Source of the DNA: Polaribacter sp. Hel1_85
GTDB lineage: Bacteria; Bacteroidota; Bacteroidia; Flavobacteriales; Flavobacteriaceae
Direction of reading: 5' to 3'
NCBI RefSeq assembly: GCF_000766795.1
Contig: NZ_JPDS01000001.1
Coordinates: forward strand, 1,245,001-1,309,000
Length of the DNA: 64,000 bases
The position numbers and the translations under genes are program-made. This document shows positions 55,424 through 64,000 of the stretch, one piece after another (position 1 is the first letter of the stretch; each line of letters begins with the position of its first letter). The notes under the pieces are model-generated. The model worked only from the letters and a program-made list of their open reading frames with translations. It ran no database searches and was not told where the DNA came from.

Positions 55424-56290
55424 ATGCAAACAACTAAACTTAGCACTCAAAGTATATTACCACTTACTTGCTCTCGATCTGGAACATGCTGTTTTGGTAA
55501 AGCTGTTATGTTGAATCCTTGGGAATTGTTATGTTTTAGTAAAGAAAAGAAAATTACTCCAAGAGAATTTCGTGATCTTTATTGCAATTTTGGTGGTATA
55601 CAATTACAATTTAACGGAAAAACAGATAAAAAAGGGCAACAAGCATGTAGCCAATATGTAGATAATTTTGGATGTAGTGTTCATCAAGGTCGTCCATTAG
55701 CCTGTCGTTTGTATCCTTTAGGACGTCAAATACAATTTGATAAAGCCCAATATATTTATGAAGGTGATAAATTTCCTTGTTTAACTGACTGTGCAGAAGT
55801 TTTAGAATTACCAAAACTTAGTGTAGGTGAGTATCTCAAAGGACAAGAAGCAGATCTATTTGAAAAGGCACAAGATGAATATTTAAATGTGATGCAAAAC
55901 ATAGCTGATATCGCTTTTGAGTTATTGCTCGATTCTGGGTTAGCAGCTTCTGGAGATAAAAAAACATTAGCAACATGGAGAGAAATAGGCAAAGAAGCTC
56001 CTGAATTACTAGCAAAAAGAATAGGTAAAACTTGGATAGACTGTTTGATGATACCTGAAATAACAGATGATATTGAAAACCCTATTGCATATGCTCAAAA
56101 ACACAATGATTTATTATTATTAAAAGCCCAAGAAGAATTTGGAAGCGTTCAAACACTTCAAGAACTTCATGAAGCTTCTGTTTTAATAATTGGAATCGCA
56201 TTACATTTAGCTAGAGGTTTAGGTGCAAACCCAAAAGAAATTGCTGAACATTGGATAGAAATTGCAAAAAGTCATGGAGCTAAGGAGTAA
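55424..56290 (+). CDS. YkgJ-type cysteine-cluster protein (putative metal binding)
   Basis: This 288-residue protein has the UPF0153/YkgJ cysteine pattern: TCSRSGTCCFGKAVMLNPWE (about 15-34), C in QQACSQYVDNFGC, and GCSVHQGRPLACRLYPLGR (about 84-102). Such clusters are thought to hold zinc or an iron-sulphur centre, but no member's reaction is firmly known to me. The C-terminal 150 residues are helical and not diagnostic. The gene is bracketed by two near-identical promoter copies. Function unknown. Confidence 0.8.
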   Translation: MQTTKLSTQSILPLTCSRSGTCCFGKAVMLNPWELLCFSKEKKITPREFRDLYCNFGGIQLQFNGKTDKKGQQACSQYVDNFGCSVHQGRPLACRLYPLGRQIQFDKAQYIYEGDKFPCLTDCAEVLELPKLSVGEYLKGQEADLFEKAQDEYLNVMQNIADIAFELLLDSGLAASGDKKTLATWREIGKEAPELLAKRIGKTWIDCLMIPEITDDIENPIAYAQKHNDLLLLKAQEEFGSVQTLQELHEASVLIIGIALHLARGLGANPKEIAEHWIEIAKSHGAKE

Positions 56291-56321
56291 CAATTGAGTC
56301 TAAAAACAGGTTTCTTCAATG

Positions 56322-56353
56322 TTGATTTTCTAACTCAAAAAAACTAACTTAGC
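56322..56353 (+). promoter_or_regulatory. promoter of the NYN gene (copy 2 of a duplicated promoter)
   Basis: TTG (56322-56324) and TAACTTAGC (from 56345) are 20 bases apart. The 24-base core is identical to that upstream of the YkgJ-type gene, 1025 bases away. Confidence 0.55.
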
Positions 56354-56462
56354 TACTTATCTAATTTTGTTTCAAAAATTTAAGATAAAAATCTTTTATA
56401 CTGTGCCATTTTCAGCATTAAAAATGACATCAAATTCAGGTAAAAATAAATTCACAATACAT

Positions 56463-57197
56463 ATGAATAATAACATAAACCTAGCAGTACTTATAGATGG
56501 AGATAATATTCCTTCTGCCCACGTTAAGGAAATGATGGAGGAAATTGCAAAATATGGGAATCCTACCATTAAAAGAATTTACGGAGATTGGACGAGTCCA
56601 CATATGTCTAAATGGAAAAACTTATTGTTACAAAATGCAATTACTCCCATTCAGCAATATGCTTACACTACAGGTAAAAACGCCACAGATTCAGCTATGA
56701 TTATTGATGCAATGGATATTTTGTATTCAGAAAAAGTAAATGGATTTTGTTTAGTTTCTAGCGATAGTGATTTTACAAAATTAGCAACAAGATTAAGAGA
56801 AGCTGGCAAGCAAGTTATTGGTATTGGAGAGAAAAAAACACCAACTCCTTTTATTGTTGCTTGTGATAAATTTATATATATCGAAATTATTAGAAAGCAA
56901 ACTGAAAAGAAAGAAAATACAAATCAAAAAGACAGTGCAAAAGATAGTGTTGATAAAATTACACCAAAAGTTATCAAACTAATTTCTACAACAATTTCTG
57001 ATTTATCAGACGAAGATGGTTGGGCATTTTTAGGAGATGTAGGAAGTTTACTTCAAAAAAAACAGCCTAATTTTGATTCTAGAAATTATGGTTTTGAAAA
57101 ATTAACTCCTTTAATTAAATCTATTGGTAAATTTGACATAGAACAAAGAGAAGCTTCTAAAAGTAGACATAAATTAATTTTTGTAAAGAATAAATAA
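56463..57197 (+). CDS. NYN-domain (LabA/DUF88-like) protein with a C-terminal OST-HTH/LOTUS-like region
   Basis: This 244-residue protein carries a PIN-like NYN nuclease domain (about 4-135): NLAVLIDGDNIP with the first acidic pair, KNATDSAMIIDAMDIL and VSSDSDFTKLATRLRE with further metal-binding Asp residues, then GIGEKKTPTPFIVACDKFIYIE. A charged linker leads to a C-terminal domain (about 165-244; WAFLGDVGSLLQKKQPNFDSRNYGFEKLTPLI) that matches the OST-HTH/LOTUS RNA-binding fold. It is likely an RNA-acting ribonuclease. The frame could start at TTG 56367, but that adds 32 residues unlike the family; ATG 56463 begins exactly at the domain. A GNAT gene follows after 32 bases. Confidence 0.85.
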   Translation: MNNNINLAVLIDGDNIPSAHVKEMMEEIAKYGNPTIKRIYGDWTSPHMSKWKNLLLQNAITPIQQYAYTTGKNATDSAMIIDAMDILYSEKVNGFCLVSSDSDFTKLATRLREAGKQVIGIGEKKTPTPFIVACDKFIYIEIIRKQTEKKENTNQKDSAKDSVDKITPKVIKLISTTISDLSDEDGWAFLGDVGSLLQKKQPNFDSRNYGFEKLTPLIKSIGKFDIEQREASKSRHKLIFVKNK

Positions 57198-57229
57198 GTA
57201 CTTTAAAAACTTTATACTAGACCTACAAA

Positions 57230-57784
57230 ATGATAATTAAACTTGCAGAAAACACAAATGAACTATCTCAAATACTAGCTCTTCAAAAAGAAAATCATGC
57301 TAGTATTTTATCAGAAAATATAAAAAAAGAAAAAGGTTTTGTTACTGTTTTGCATAGCTTTAAAATGTTAAGCGAAATGAATTCTAAAACACCTCAAATT
57401 ATTGCTATGGATAATGAAAAACTTGTTGCTTTTGCTTTAGTAATGCTAAAAGAATTTAAAAATTTAATTCCTGTACTTGTACCTATGTTTAACTCCTTTG
57501 AAAAAATAAAGTTCAATGGAAAAAAACTTATAGATTTAAACTATTATGTTATGGGACAAATCTGTGTGAAAGACAATTATAAAAGAAATGGAATTTTCAA
57601 AAAACTATATTTAAAACACAAAGAAACATATTCTAACATTTATGATTATTGTATTACAGAAGTATCATCGAGCAACAAACCTTCTATGTTAGCACATCAA
57701 AAAAATGGCTTTACAACAATTCATACTTTTAAAGACAAAACTGATGAATGGAATATTTTACTTTGGGATTGGAGTGAAAATTAG
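57230..57784 (+). CDS. GNAT-family acetyltransferase
   Basis: This 184-residue protein has a GNAT fold: N-terminal strand-helix, central KLVAFALVMLKEF strands, the acetyl-CoA site region MGQICVKDNYKRNGIFKKLYLKHKE (about 104-128, Q/RxxGxx type), and a C-terminal EVSSSNKPSMLAHQKNGF motif. It should transfer an acetyl group from acetyl-CoA to an amine; the acceptor cannot be inferred. It lies 32 bases after the NYN gene and is probably transcribed with it. Confidence 0.82.
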   Translation: MIIKLAENTNELSQILALQKENHASILSENIKKEKGFVTVLHSFKMLSEMNSKTPQIIAMDNEKLVAFALVMLKEFKNLIPVLVPMFNSFEKIKFNGKKLIDLNYYVMGQICVKDNYKRNGIFKKLYLKHKETYSNIYDYCITEVSSSNKPSMLAHQKNGFTTIHTFKDKTDEWNILLWDWSEN

Positions 57785-57825
57785 AAAACTAATCCTAACC
57801 AAGTTTTAATTAACAAACTGTTTAT

Positions 57826-59334
57826 TTACCCAAACAATTCAAAACTATCAATCTCTAAGGAAGTAATAAATTCTGAAGAAATTACAATATCATTTCTCAT
57901 TACTCTGTCTTCTTCTACAATAGTTACTTCTTGTCTATACATACTAACAATACTTTCTATAAAAGGTGAGCTTTTTCCGTTTGAAAAACTCAAAGCTTGT
58001 GAACCTGTAAACAATTCTATAGCCAAAATAGTTTGCAAGTTATCTACCACTTTTTTACATTTTGTGGCAGCATTTGCTCCCATAGAAACGTGGTCTTCTT
58101 GCCCATTACTAGATTCAATGGAATCTACACTTGCAGGAGTTGCATATTGTTTATTTTGACTTACAATACTTGCTGCTGTATATTGTGGAATCATAAAACC
58201 AGAATTTAAGCCTGGGTTTGCCACTAAAAAAGGTGGTAAATGTCTGTGACCAGAAACCAATTGATACGTTCTTCTTTCTGATATATTTCCTAATTCTGAT
58301 AAAGCTATTGCCAAAAAATCTAATCCTAAAGCCAAAGGTTGACCATGAAAATTTCCTCCAGAAATAATTTCATCTTCATCAACAAAAATATTTGGATTGT
58401 CTGTAACAGAATTTATTTCTGTTAAAAATGTTTTGGTTACAAACCGAATGGCATCTTTACTTGCTCCATGAACTTGAGGCATACACCTAAAAGAATAAGG
58501 ATCTTGTACATGCTGTTTTTCTTGAGAAATCAGTTCACTCTCTTCTAATAAATCTTTAATTCTTTGTGCTGTTTTTATTTGTCCATTATGTGGTCTTGCA
58601 AAATGAATTAACTCATTAAAAGGTTCTATTCTACCATCAAAACCTTCTAAAGAAATTGTACCAATTACATCTGACAAATAAGACAATTTATGAGACTTTA
58701 ATAAACAATGAATTCCATAAGCAGACATAAATTGAGTACCATTTAATAAAGCCAAACCTTCTTTAGATTGTAGGTTTATTTTATCCCAAGAAAAAATTTC
58801 TAATAATTCTTTAGTTGCAATTTTATTACCTTTATAATACACCTCTCCTAACCCAATTAAAGGCAAAGACATATGTGCAAGAGGCGATAAATCTCCAGAA
58901 GCTCCTAAAGATCCTTGGGTGTAAATTACAGGAATAATATCATTATTATAAAATTCAATCAACCTTTTTACAGTTGCTAATTGCACTCCAGAATGCCCAT
59001 AACTTAACGATTTAATTTTAAACAAAATCATCAACTTTACAATCTCATTTGGCACTTCATCACCTGTACCACAAGCATGACTCATTACTAAATTTTCTTG
59101 TAGTTTCTGTAAATTATTGTCGTTAATCTTTACATTATATAAAGCTCCAAATCCAGTATTAATCCCATAAATAGGCTTCGAAATCGATTTCGTTTTAGTA
59201 TCTAAATAAGATCTGCATTTTTTAATTCTTTGAATTGCAGCATCAGACAATGCTAACTTTTTATCCAAAGAAATTATTTCTTTAATTTTAGATAAGTCTA
59301 AAGGAAGTGAATCTATATAATGCAATGCGTTCAT
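57826..59334 (-). CDS. hutH: histidine ammonia-lyase
   Basis: This 502-residue lyase removes ammonia from histidine to give urocanate, the first step of histidine breakdown. The self-forming MIO cofactor comes from Ala145-Ser146-Gly147 in GSLGASGDLSPLAHM. Other family motifs include GINTGFGALYNV (about 60-71), NGTQFMSAYG, QDPYSFRCMPQVHGA and the SSNGQEDHVSMGANAA segment. The other hut genes are not adjacent, so the gene may serve a split pathway, or it could be an aromatic amino-acid lyase of the same family. It converges with the GNAT gene across a 41-base gap without an obvious hairpin. Confidence 0.9.
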   Translation of the reverse strand: MNALHYIDSLPLDLSKIKEIISLDKKLALSDAAIQRIKKCRSYLDTKTKSISKPIYGINTGFGALYNVKINDNNLQKLQENLVMSHACGTGDEVPNEIVKLMILFKIKSLSYGHSGVQLATVKRLIEFYNNDIIPVIYTQGSLGASGDLSPLAHMSLPLIGLGEVYYKGNKIATKELLEIFSWDKINLQSKEGLALLNGTQFMSAYGIHCLLKSHKLSYLSDVIGTISLEGFDGRIEPFNELIHFARPHNGQIKTAQRIKDLLEESELISQEKQHVQDPYSFRCMPQVHGASKDAIRFVTKTFLTEINSVTDNPNIFVDEDEIISGGNFHGQPLALGLDFLAIALSELGNISERRTYQLVSGHRHLPPFLVANPGLNSGFMIPQYTAASIVSQNKQYATPASVDSIESSNGQEDHVSMGANAATKCKKVVDNLQTILAIELFTGSQALSFSNGKSSPFIESIVSMYRQEVTIVEEDRVMRNDIVISSEFITSLEIDSFELFG

Positions 59335-59417
59335 ATTTGATTAATTGGTAGTCAAAAGTGCGAATTCGGTTCTTTATATGCAAGTGATTTTTACTATTTT
59401 TATAAACGTTAAAATTA

Positions 59418-59425
59418 TATCTTTG
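59418..59425 (+). promoter_or_regulatory. -7 promoter box (TATCTTTG) of the TlpA-like gene
   Basis: TATCTTTG is a perfect TAnnTTTG box 25 bases before the ATG at 59450, in the divergent gap with hutH. No TTG at -33. Confidence 0.55.
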
Positions 59426-59449
59426 TAATCAAATTTAAGAATTCACAAA

Positions 59450-60478
59450 ATGAAAAAATTAAGTCTTGCACTTATTACTCTATTAGTAATCGCTTCTTGT
59501 ACAAAAGAACATTCTAAAGAATTTATTTCTTTATCTGGTAAACTAGAAAATAATAAAGATTCTATAATAACTATTTCTGGCAGAAAAGGTCCTATAAAAA
59601 CAATTTCTATTAATAAAGATGGTTCTTTTAAAGATACCTTAAAAGTAGAAAAGGCAGATATGTATACTTTTCAAACTAGTAGAACAAAAAGAGCTCCATT
59701 ATATTTAAAAAATGGTTTTGATATTTCTATTAAAGGTGATGCAGAAAAATTTATGACGAGTTTTGAATATTCAGGTGCTGGATCTTCTAACTCAAAATTT
59801 ATTATTGCTCAGTTAGATAAAAGTAAAAGTTTAGGGAATCCTGCAGATATTTTAGCTTTGGATAAAGAAGCTTTTACAGCTAAAATAAATGTGTTAAAAA
59901 AAGAATATGATAGCATTCTATTTTCTTATAATGATTTAGATAGTAGTTTATTGAATATGGCTACTAAACAAAACAAGCAAATGTTTGATTATTTTGAGAA
60001 AACATACGATTCTAATAAGAAAATGGGAAAAGGTAAAGCTTCTCCCAAATTTGAAAATTATGCTGATTTTAAAGGTGGAAAAAAATCTTTAGATTCTTTT
60101 AAAGGAAAATATGTTTATATTGATGTTTGGGCTACTTGGTGTGGACCATGTATTAGAGAAATTCCTTCTTTGCAAAAATTAGAAAAAGAATACCATAATA
60201 AAAACATAGAGTTTGTAAGTATTTCTACAGATGAGTCTAGAAGAAGTGGTGGTTCTTGGGAAGCTGCAGAAAAAAAATGGAGAGATTTTGTAAAGGCAAA
60301 ACAAATGACTGGAGTACAATTATGGAGTGGACTAGATATCAGCTTTCAACAAGCATATCAAATAAATTCAATTCCAAGATTTATTTTAATTGATCCTCAA
60401 GGAAATATTGTAGATTCAAATGCACCAAGACCTTCTGACCCAAGATTAAAGACTTTATTCAATTCTTTGAAGATTTAA
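59450..60478 (+). CDS. TlpA/ResA-like thioredoxin-fold lipoprotein
   Basis: This 342-residue lipoprotein has a lipobox ending at Cys17 (VIASC). Residues about 25-125 resemble the DUF4369 beta domain (LSGKLENNKDSIITISG). The C-terminal thioredoxin-like domain (about 195-342) carries WATWCGPC with Cys231 and Cys234 and the cis-proline region NSIPRFILIDPQGNIV. It should reduce disulphides in exported proteins, in the periplasm or on a membrane. It converges with accA at a strong palindromic terminator. Confidence 0.9.
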   Translation: MKKLSLALITLLVIASCTKEHSKEFISLSGKLENNKDSIITISGRKGPIKTISINKDGSFKDTLKVEKADMYTFQTSRTKRAPLYLKNGFDISIKGDAEKFMTSFEYSGAGSSNSKFIIAQLDKSKSLGNPADILALDKEAFTAKINVLKKEYDSILFSYNDLDSSLLNMATKQNKQMFDYFEKTYDSNKKMGKGKASPKFENYADFKGGKKSLDSFKGKYVYIDVWATWCGPCIREIPSLQKLEKEYHNKNIEFVSISTDESRRSGGSWEAAEKKWRDFVKAKQMTGVQLWSGLDISFQQAYQINSIPRFILIDPQGNIVDSNAPRPSDPRLKTLFNSLKI

Positions 60479-60493
60479 TAAAAAGTAGCATTA

Positions 60494-60534
60494 TAAAAAA
60501 AGCGAAATCTAAATTTAGATTTCGCTTTTTTTTT
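60494..60534. terminator. bidirectional terminator between the TlpA-like gene and accA
   Basis: AAGCGAAATCTAAA and TTTAGATTTCGCTT form a perfect palindrome with A and T runs on both sides. Confidence 0.9.
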
Positions 60535-60554
60535 ATCTAATATAAAACAGAAAT

Positions 60555-61508
60555 TTACTCTTTGTAAACTCCCATTTCTGCATATTTACCCATTCTCTTA
60601 GAAACAAGATCAGCATCATTTAAATCTTTTAATTCATCAAACGCAGCAACAATTTGCTCTTTAACAGCTTTAAAAGCTCCTTCTCTATCAGTATGTGCTC
60701 CACCTACAGGTTCTTGAATAATACCATCAATTAACTTTAACCTTTTCATATCGGTTCCTGTTAACTTTAAAGCAGCTGCAGCTTGTTCTTTATACTCCCA
60801 ACTTCTCCATAAAATAGAAGAACAAGATTCTGGAGAAATAACAGTATACCAAGTATTTTCCATCATATATACTCTATCTCCTACTCCAATACCAACTGCA
60901 CCACCAGAAGCTCCTTCACCAATAACAATAGTAATAATTGGTGTTTTTAAACGAGTCATTTCTAAAATGTTTCTAGCAATTGCTTCACCTTGTCCACGCT
61001 CTTCTGCTTCTAAACCTGGATATGCACCTGGGGTATCTAATAAAGTTACAACAGGAATTCTGAATTTTTCTGCCATTTTCATTAAACGCAAAGCTTTTCT
61101 ATAACCTTCAGGGTTCGCCATACCAAAATTTCTGTACTGACGCGTTTTGGTGTTATTCCCTTTTTGTTGACCGATAAACATATAAGATTGATCGCCAATT
61201 TTACCTAAACCACCAATCATAGCTTTATCATCTTTTACATTTCTGTCTCCATGAAGCTCCATAAAAGTATCTCCACAAAGTGCTTTAATATAATCTAACG
61301 TATAAGGTCTATTAGGATGTCTAGATAATTGAACTCTCTGCCAAGGCGTTAAGTTTTTATAAATATCTTTTCTGGCTTTTTCTAATTTCTTTTCGATTTT
61401 TTTACAAGTAGCGCTTACATCAACATCACTTTCTTTACCAATAATTTGGCACTTATCTAGTTGATCTAAAAGCTCTTTAATCGGCATTTCAAAATCTAAA
61501 TATTCCAT
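60555..61508 (-). CDS. accA: acetyl-CoA carboxylase carboxyltransferase subunit alpha
   Basis: This 317-residue subunit works with AccD to move the carboxyl group from biotin to acetyl-CoA, giving malonyl-CoA for fatty acid synthesis. It has the helical N terminus (about 1-75), [12 protein letters not shown], the crotonase-like core [19 protein letters not shown], and the conserved [24 protein letters not shown] and [15 protein letters not shown] motifs. The length is normal. A TATGTTTG box precedes it. The EamA gene upstream is on the same strand but ends at a hairpin. Confidence 0.97.
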   Translation of the reverse strand: MEYLDFEMPIKELLDQLDKCQIIGKESDVDVSATCKKIEKKLEKARKDIYKNLTPWQRVQLSRHPNRPYTLDYIKALCGDTFMELHGDRNVKDDKAMIGGLGKIGDQSYMFIGQQKGNNTKTRQYRNFGMANPEGYRKALRLMKMAEKFRIPVVTLLDTPGAYPGLEAEERGQGEAIARNILEMTRLKTPIITIVIGEGASGGAVGIGVGDRVYMMENTWYTVISPESCSSILWRSWEYKEQAAAALKLTGTDMKRLKLIDGIIQEPVGGAHTDREGAFKAVKEQIVAAFDELKDLNDADLVSKRMGKYAEMGVYKE

Positions 61509-61542
61509 ATTGTAATTATTTGATTTTAGTTGTTTGGATAAA

Positions 61543-61550
61543 CAAACATA
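61543..61550 (-). promoter_or_regulatory. -7 promoter box (TATGTTTG) of accA
   Basis: On the minus strand TATGTTTG is a perfect TAnnTTTG box about 35 bases before the accA ATG. Confidence 0.5.
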
Positions 61551-61560
61551 CTATAAAATT

Positions 61561-61583
61561 ACTTCTTTTTTAAAAAAAGAAGT
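61561..61583 (-). terminator. terminator after the EamA transporter gene
   Basis: ACTTCTTTTTT and AAAAAAGAAGT form a near-perfect palindrome that abuts the stop codon of the transporter gene. Confidence 0.65.
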
Positions 61584-62497
61584 TACTTTTTTCTAACAGT
61601 TTTTTCTTTAATTTTATTTCTGATAACTGTTTTATTCTTTATAATTCCGTTTAATAAAACTACGAATAACACAATAAAAGCTCCTAAATAAAACTCTGGG
61701 TTCATCTTTTCTTTATCACCAAAAATAAACAGTGCCAAAATAATAGCATAAATAGGCTCTAAATTTATGGTTAGCATTACTGTATAAGGCGATATAAATT
61801 TCATCACTTTAACGGAAACTATAAATGCATAAGCTGTACAAATACTGCTTAAAATTATAAGATACAACCAGTCTGAATTTGTAACCTCAAAAAATGACGT
61901 TGAGAAACCATTTGTAAATAAAAGATATACAGTTATAGAAAATACTCCAAAAAATAACTGGTAAAAAGATATTGTTTCTCCATTATATTTTTTAATAAAA
62001 AGACCATTAAATACAGAAAATAATGCACTTAAGAATGATGAAATTAATGCATAAATGATTCCTAATTTGTACTGACTTTCAAAACTAAAGATGATATAAA
62101 GACCAAAAACTACAATTAAACCTAAAAGAATTTCTAATGGATTTATTTTCCTTCTAAAAAAAATAGGTTCTAGTAATGATGTAAAAAAAGCACCAGTACT
62201 CATCGTTACCAAAGCAACAGAAACATTAGATACTTTGATCGCTTTAAAAAAGAAAACCCAATGCAACGCGATGATAACTCCTGTAATAAAAAACTTAAAA
62301 ATTCCTTTTGAATCTACCTTAAATGACTTCTTTTTAAGAATAAAATAAAGTGCTATAAAAATAACTGCTAATGACATTCTATACCAAACTAACGGAATTG
62401 CATCTAAGCTAATTAATGCTCCTAGAATGGCAGTAAAACCCCAAATAAAAACAATTAAATGTAGTATTAAATAATTTTTAAGTTTACTTTCTTGCAT
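61583..62497 (-). CDS. EamA/DMT-family transporter
   Basis: This 304-residue protein has about ten membrane helices in two EamA halves (LILHLIVFIWGFTAILGALIS...; LGIIYALISSFLSALFSVFNG...), a typical drug/metabolite transporter of the RhaT/YdcZ superfamily. A proline-rich IPLVWYRM motif sits in the first half and the second ends in a basic tail (NKIKEKTVRKK). It overlaps the upstream LptF/G-type gene by 14 bases, so translation is likely coupled. The substrate is unknown. Confidence 0.88.
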   Translation of the reverse strand: MQESKLKNYLILHLIVFIWGFTAILGALISLDAIPLVWYRMSLAVIFIALYFILKKKSFKVDSKGIFKFFITGVIIALHWVFFFKAIKVSNVSVALVTMSTGAFFTSLLEPIFFRRKINPLEILLGLIVVFGLYIIFSFESQYKLGIIYALISSFLSALFSVFNGLFIKKYNGETISFYQLFFGVFSITVYLLFTNGFSTSFFEVTNSDWLYLIILSSICTAYAFIVSVKVMKFISPYTVMLTINLEPIYAIILALFIFGDKEKMNPEFYLGAFIVLFVVLLNGIIKNKTVIRNKIKEKTVRKK

Positions 62498-63575
62498 TTA
62501 AGTATAAATAAATAGCCAAACACCCAAAAACAATATTTGGTATCCAAACGTACAAAAGGGAATTTACACCTGCAACAGCACCTAAAACTTCTGCAATTTT
62601 CATTAAGAAGACATATAAAAACATAACACCAATACCAATTGCCAAATTAACACCTGTACCTCCTCTTCTTTTTCTAAAAGCTAAGGCAACAGCAATAATT
62701 GTTAATATATATGACGCTACTGGTAAACTTGTTCTTTTATGAAATTCTACTAAATATGCATTTAAATTTTTAACACCTCTCTTTTTAGAAATATTAATAA
62801 ATTCTTGTAATTCACCAGAAGGCATTTCTTGTGCCAATGCAGATTTATAAATTAAATCTTTAGGTGTAAAGTTAAAAACGGTATCCACCTTAGAGCCAGA
62901 AAAAATACTATCTCTATCAGCATAAATTTTACGCAATTTCCAATTAGAAAGTTTAAACGTAGAATCTTTTTTATTGTAACTAATTCTGTTTGCTACTAAT
63001 TTTGATTTCAACTTTATTCCGTCATAAACTTCTGAAGTAAAATCATATCCAGAATTCCTTTCCGTATTAAAACTTCGTATAAAAATGTATGTACTATCTG
63101 TTAATTGCAAACTAAACTCTTTTACAGATTTTAATTCGTTTTTTTGTCTTGCACTATTAATGTATTCTCTTTCAAACTTTTTTCTTTCTTTACTACTACT
63201 AGGAACCACAAAATGGTTCATTGCTAGAGAAATAATAGTTATTAAAGTAGCACCTATAAAATAAGGATATAAAAAACGTGTAAAAGAAACTTTTGCATTT
63301 GTAATTGCAATGATTTCTGTATTATTAGATAGTTTAGAAGTAAATAAAATTACAGCAATAAATAATGCCAAAGGCATAAAAGTATTGGCATAATAAATTA
63401 TAAAATTCTTGTAATACTCGTCTACTATTTGGTAAAAACTTAAATCTGCATGTTCTAGAAAATTATCTATTTTCTCAGATATATCTATTGCAATTGCAAT
63501 AGGTATTAAGATTAATAAGGTAAACAAAAATGTTACCAAAAATCTTTTTAATATGTACCAATCTATAATTTTCAA
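62484..63575 (-). CDS. LptF/LptG-family (YjgP/YjgQ) permease
   Basis: This 363-residue protein has a membrane helix pair at the N terminus (DWYILKRFLVTFLFTLLILIPIAIAI), further helices to about residue 125, a central periplasmic beta-jellyroll (about 130-265), and three C-terminal helices (GGTGVNLAIGIGVMFLYVFLMK...). It belongs to the LptBFG machine that extracts lipopolysaccharide from the inner membrane. Whether it is F or G cannot be told here. It follows tgt by 21 bases and overlaps the EamA gene. Confidence 0.88.
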   Translation of the reverse strand: MKIIDWYILKRFLVTFLFTLLILIPIAIAIDISEKIDNFLEHADLSFYQIVDEYYKNFIIYYANTFMPLALFIAVILFTSKLSNNTEIIAITNAKVSFTRFLYPYFIGATLITIISLAMNHFVVPSSSKERKKFEREYINSARQKNELKSVKEFSLQLTDSTYIFIRSFNTERNSGYDFTSEVYDGIKLKSKLVANRISYNKKDSTFKLSNWKLRKIYADRDSIFSGSKVDTVFNFTPKDLIYKSALAQEMPSGELQEFINISKKRGVKNLNAYLVEFHKRTSLPVASYILTIIAVALAFRKRRGGTGVNLAIGIGVMFLYVFLMKIAEVLGAVAGVNSLLYVWIPNIVFGCLAIYLYLNARK

Positions 63576-63596
63576 AAGAGTCTCTGAATTTTATTT

Positions 63597-64000
63597 TTAC
63601 AAACGATTATCCATTTGTTTTACCATTTTATCTTTCCATTCTCTAAAATCTCCTGCTAAAATATGTTTTCTTGCTTCGCGAGTTAGCCAAACATAAAAAC
63701 CTAAATTATGTATAGAAGCAATTTGTTTTCCTAACATTTCTTTAGCAGCAAAAAGGTGACGCAAATAGGCTTTAGAGTACATAGTATCTACCCATGTAAT
63801 TCCCATATCGTCAATAGGAGAAAAATCTTCTGCCCATTTTTTATTTTTAATATTGATAGAACCATGTGCAGTAAACAACATACCATTTCTGGCATTTCTT
63901 GTTGGCATTACACAATCGAACATATCTATACCTAAAGCAATGTTTTCTAAAATGTTAATTGGTGTACCAACTCCCATTAAATATCTTGGTTTGTCTTCTG
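63597..64000 (-). CDS. tgt: queuine tRNA-ribosyltransferase, C-terminal part
   Basis: The gene runs off the right edge; about 134 residues are visible. KPRYLMGVGTP, DMFDCVMPTRNARNG (with the catalytic-region Asp) and the SKAYLRHLFAAKEMLGKQIASIHNLGFY segment identify Tgt, which swaps guanine for the queuosine precursor in tRNA anticodons. The usual zinc ligands CxCxxC, expected just before AYLRHL, are absent: the stretch reads ITWVDTMYSKAYLRHL, while the later His of IHNLGF is kept. The rest of the gene and its start are outside the window. Confidence 0.93.
   Translation of the reverse strand, partial: EDKPRYLMGVGTPINILENIALGIDMFDCVMPTRNARNGMLFTAHGSINIKNKKWAEDFSPIDDMGITWVDTMYSKAYLRHLFAAKEMLGKQIASIHNLGFYVWLTREARKHILAGDFREWKDKMVKQMDNRL

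Noticed and set aside
56367..56462. N-terminal extension of the NYN protein from TTG 56367
   Set aside because: The 32 extra residues do not look like part of the family, and the ATG at 56463 starts right at the NYN domain.

Overview
The window is about 64 kb of AT-rich chromosome from a member of the Bacteroidota, most probably a marine Flavobacteriaceae of the Polaribacter/Tenacibaculum type; the genus is not settled by this sequence. The grounds are three large secreted proteins that end in type IX secretion (T9SS) sorting domains, flavobacterial -7 promoter boxes of the TAnnTTTG kind, very A-rich ribosome binding regions, several TTG starts, and the gene order tgt - YjgP/YjgQ permease - EamA transporter - accA.

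Layout. 1-3932: the end of a 5'-nucleotidase-like gene, an unknown secreted protein, and recG carrying an in-frame DUF559 endonuclease cassette. 3933-4621: a long non-coding leader with inverted repeats. 4622-14804: a 3283-residue T9SS surface protein and a 50-residue proline-rich membrane peptide. 15024-25841: rsmB, two tandem T9SS-exported endonuclease I proteins, purL (with an in-frame repeat insertion) and a ThrE-type exporter. 25900-35971: a four-gene export operon (adaptor, ATPase, two MacB/FtsX-like permeases) divergent from an NtrC-type response regulator and its histidine kinase; a sigma-54 promoter and paired upstream palindromes lie between them. 36033-43662: ppdK, a secreted pentapeptide-repeat protein and two tandem long-chain acyl-CoA ligases. 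43790-44253: three tRNA genes (Arg-UCU, Pro-UGG, Ser-GCU) and a duplicated tRNA-Arg 3' end. 44357-64000: mostly housekeeping: PgpH-like c-di-AMP phosphodiesterase, thiolase, NlpC/P60 hydrolase, TPR protein, gyrA, clpC, YkgJ-type protein, NYN-domain protein, GNAT acetyltransferase, hutH, TlpA-like lipoprotein, accA, EamA transporter, LptF/G-type permease and the end of tgt.

The recurring theme is repetitive DNA entering genes and operons. A nuclease cassette with inverted-repeat ends sits in a loop of the RecG helicase domain. A short palindromic repeat is translated within PurL. A GCGTTAGGG...ACGCCC repeat occurs twice, and one copy carries a second 45-bp repeat nested in its hairpin loop. 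A relative of that 45-bp repeat lies in the gap between the adaptor and ATPase genes of the export operon. Tandem duplication is also prominent: the endonucleases, the FtsX-like permeases, the acyl-CoA ligases, and a 1038-bp block inside the giant surface gene. The strongest candidates for something not yet described are the RecG-DUF559 fusion and the sigma-54 control module of the export operon.
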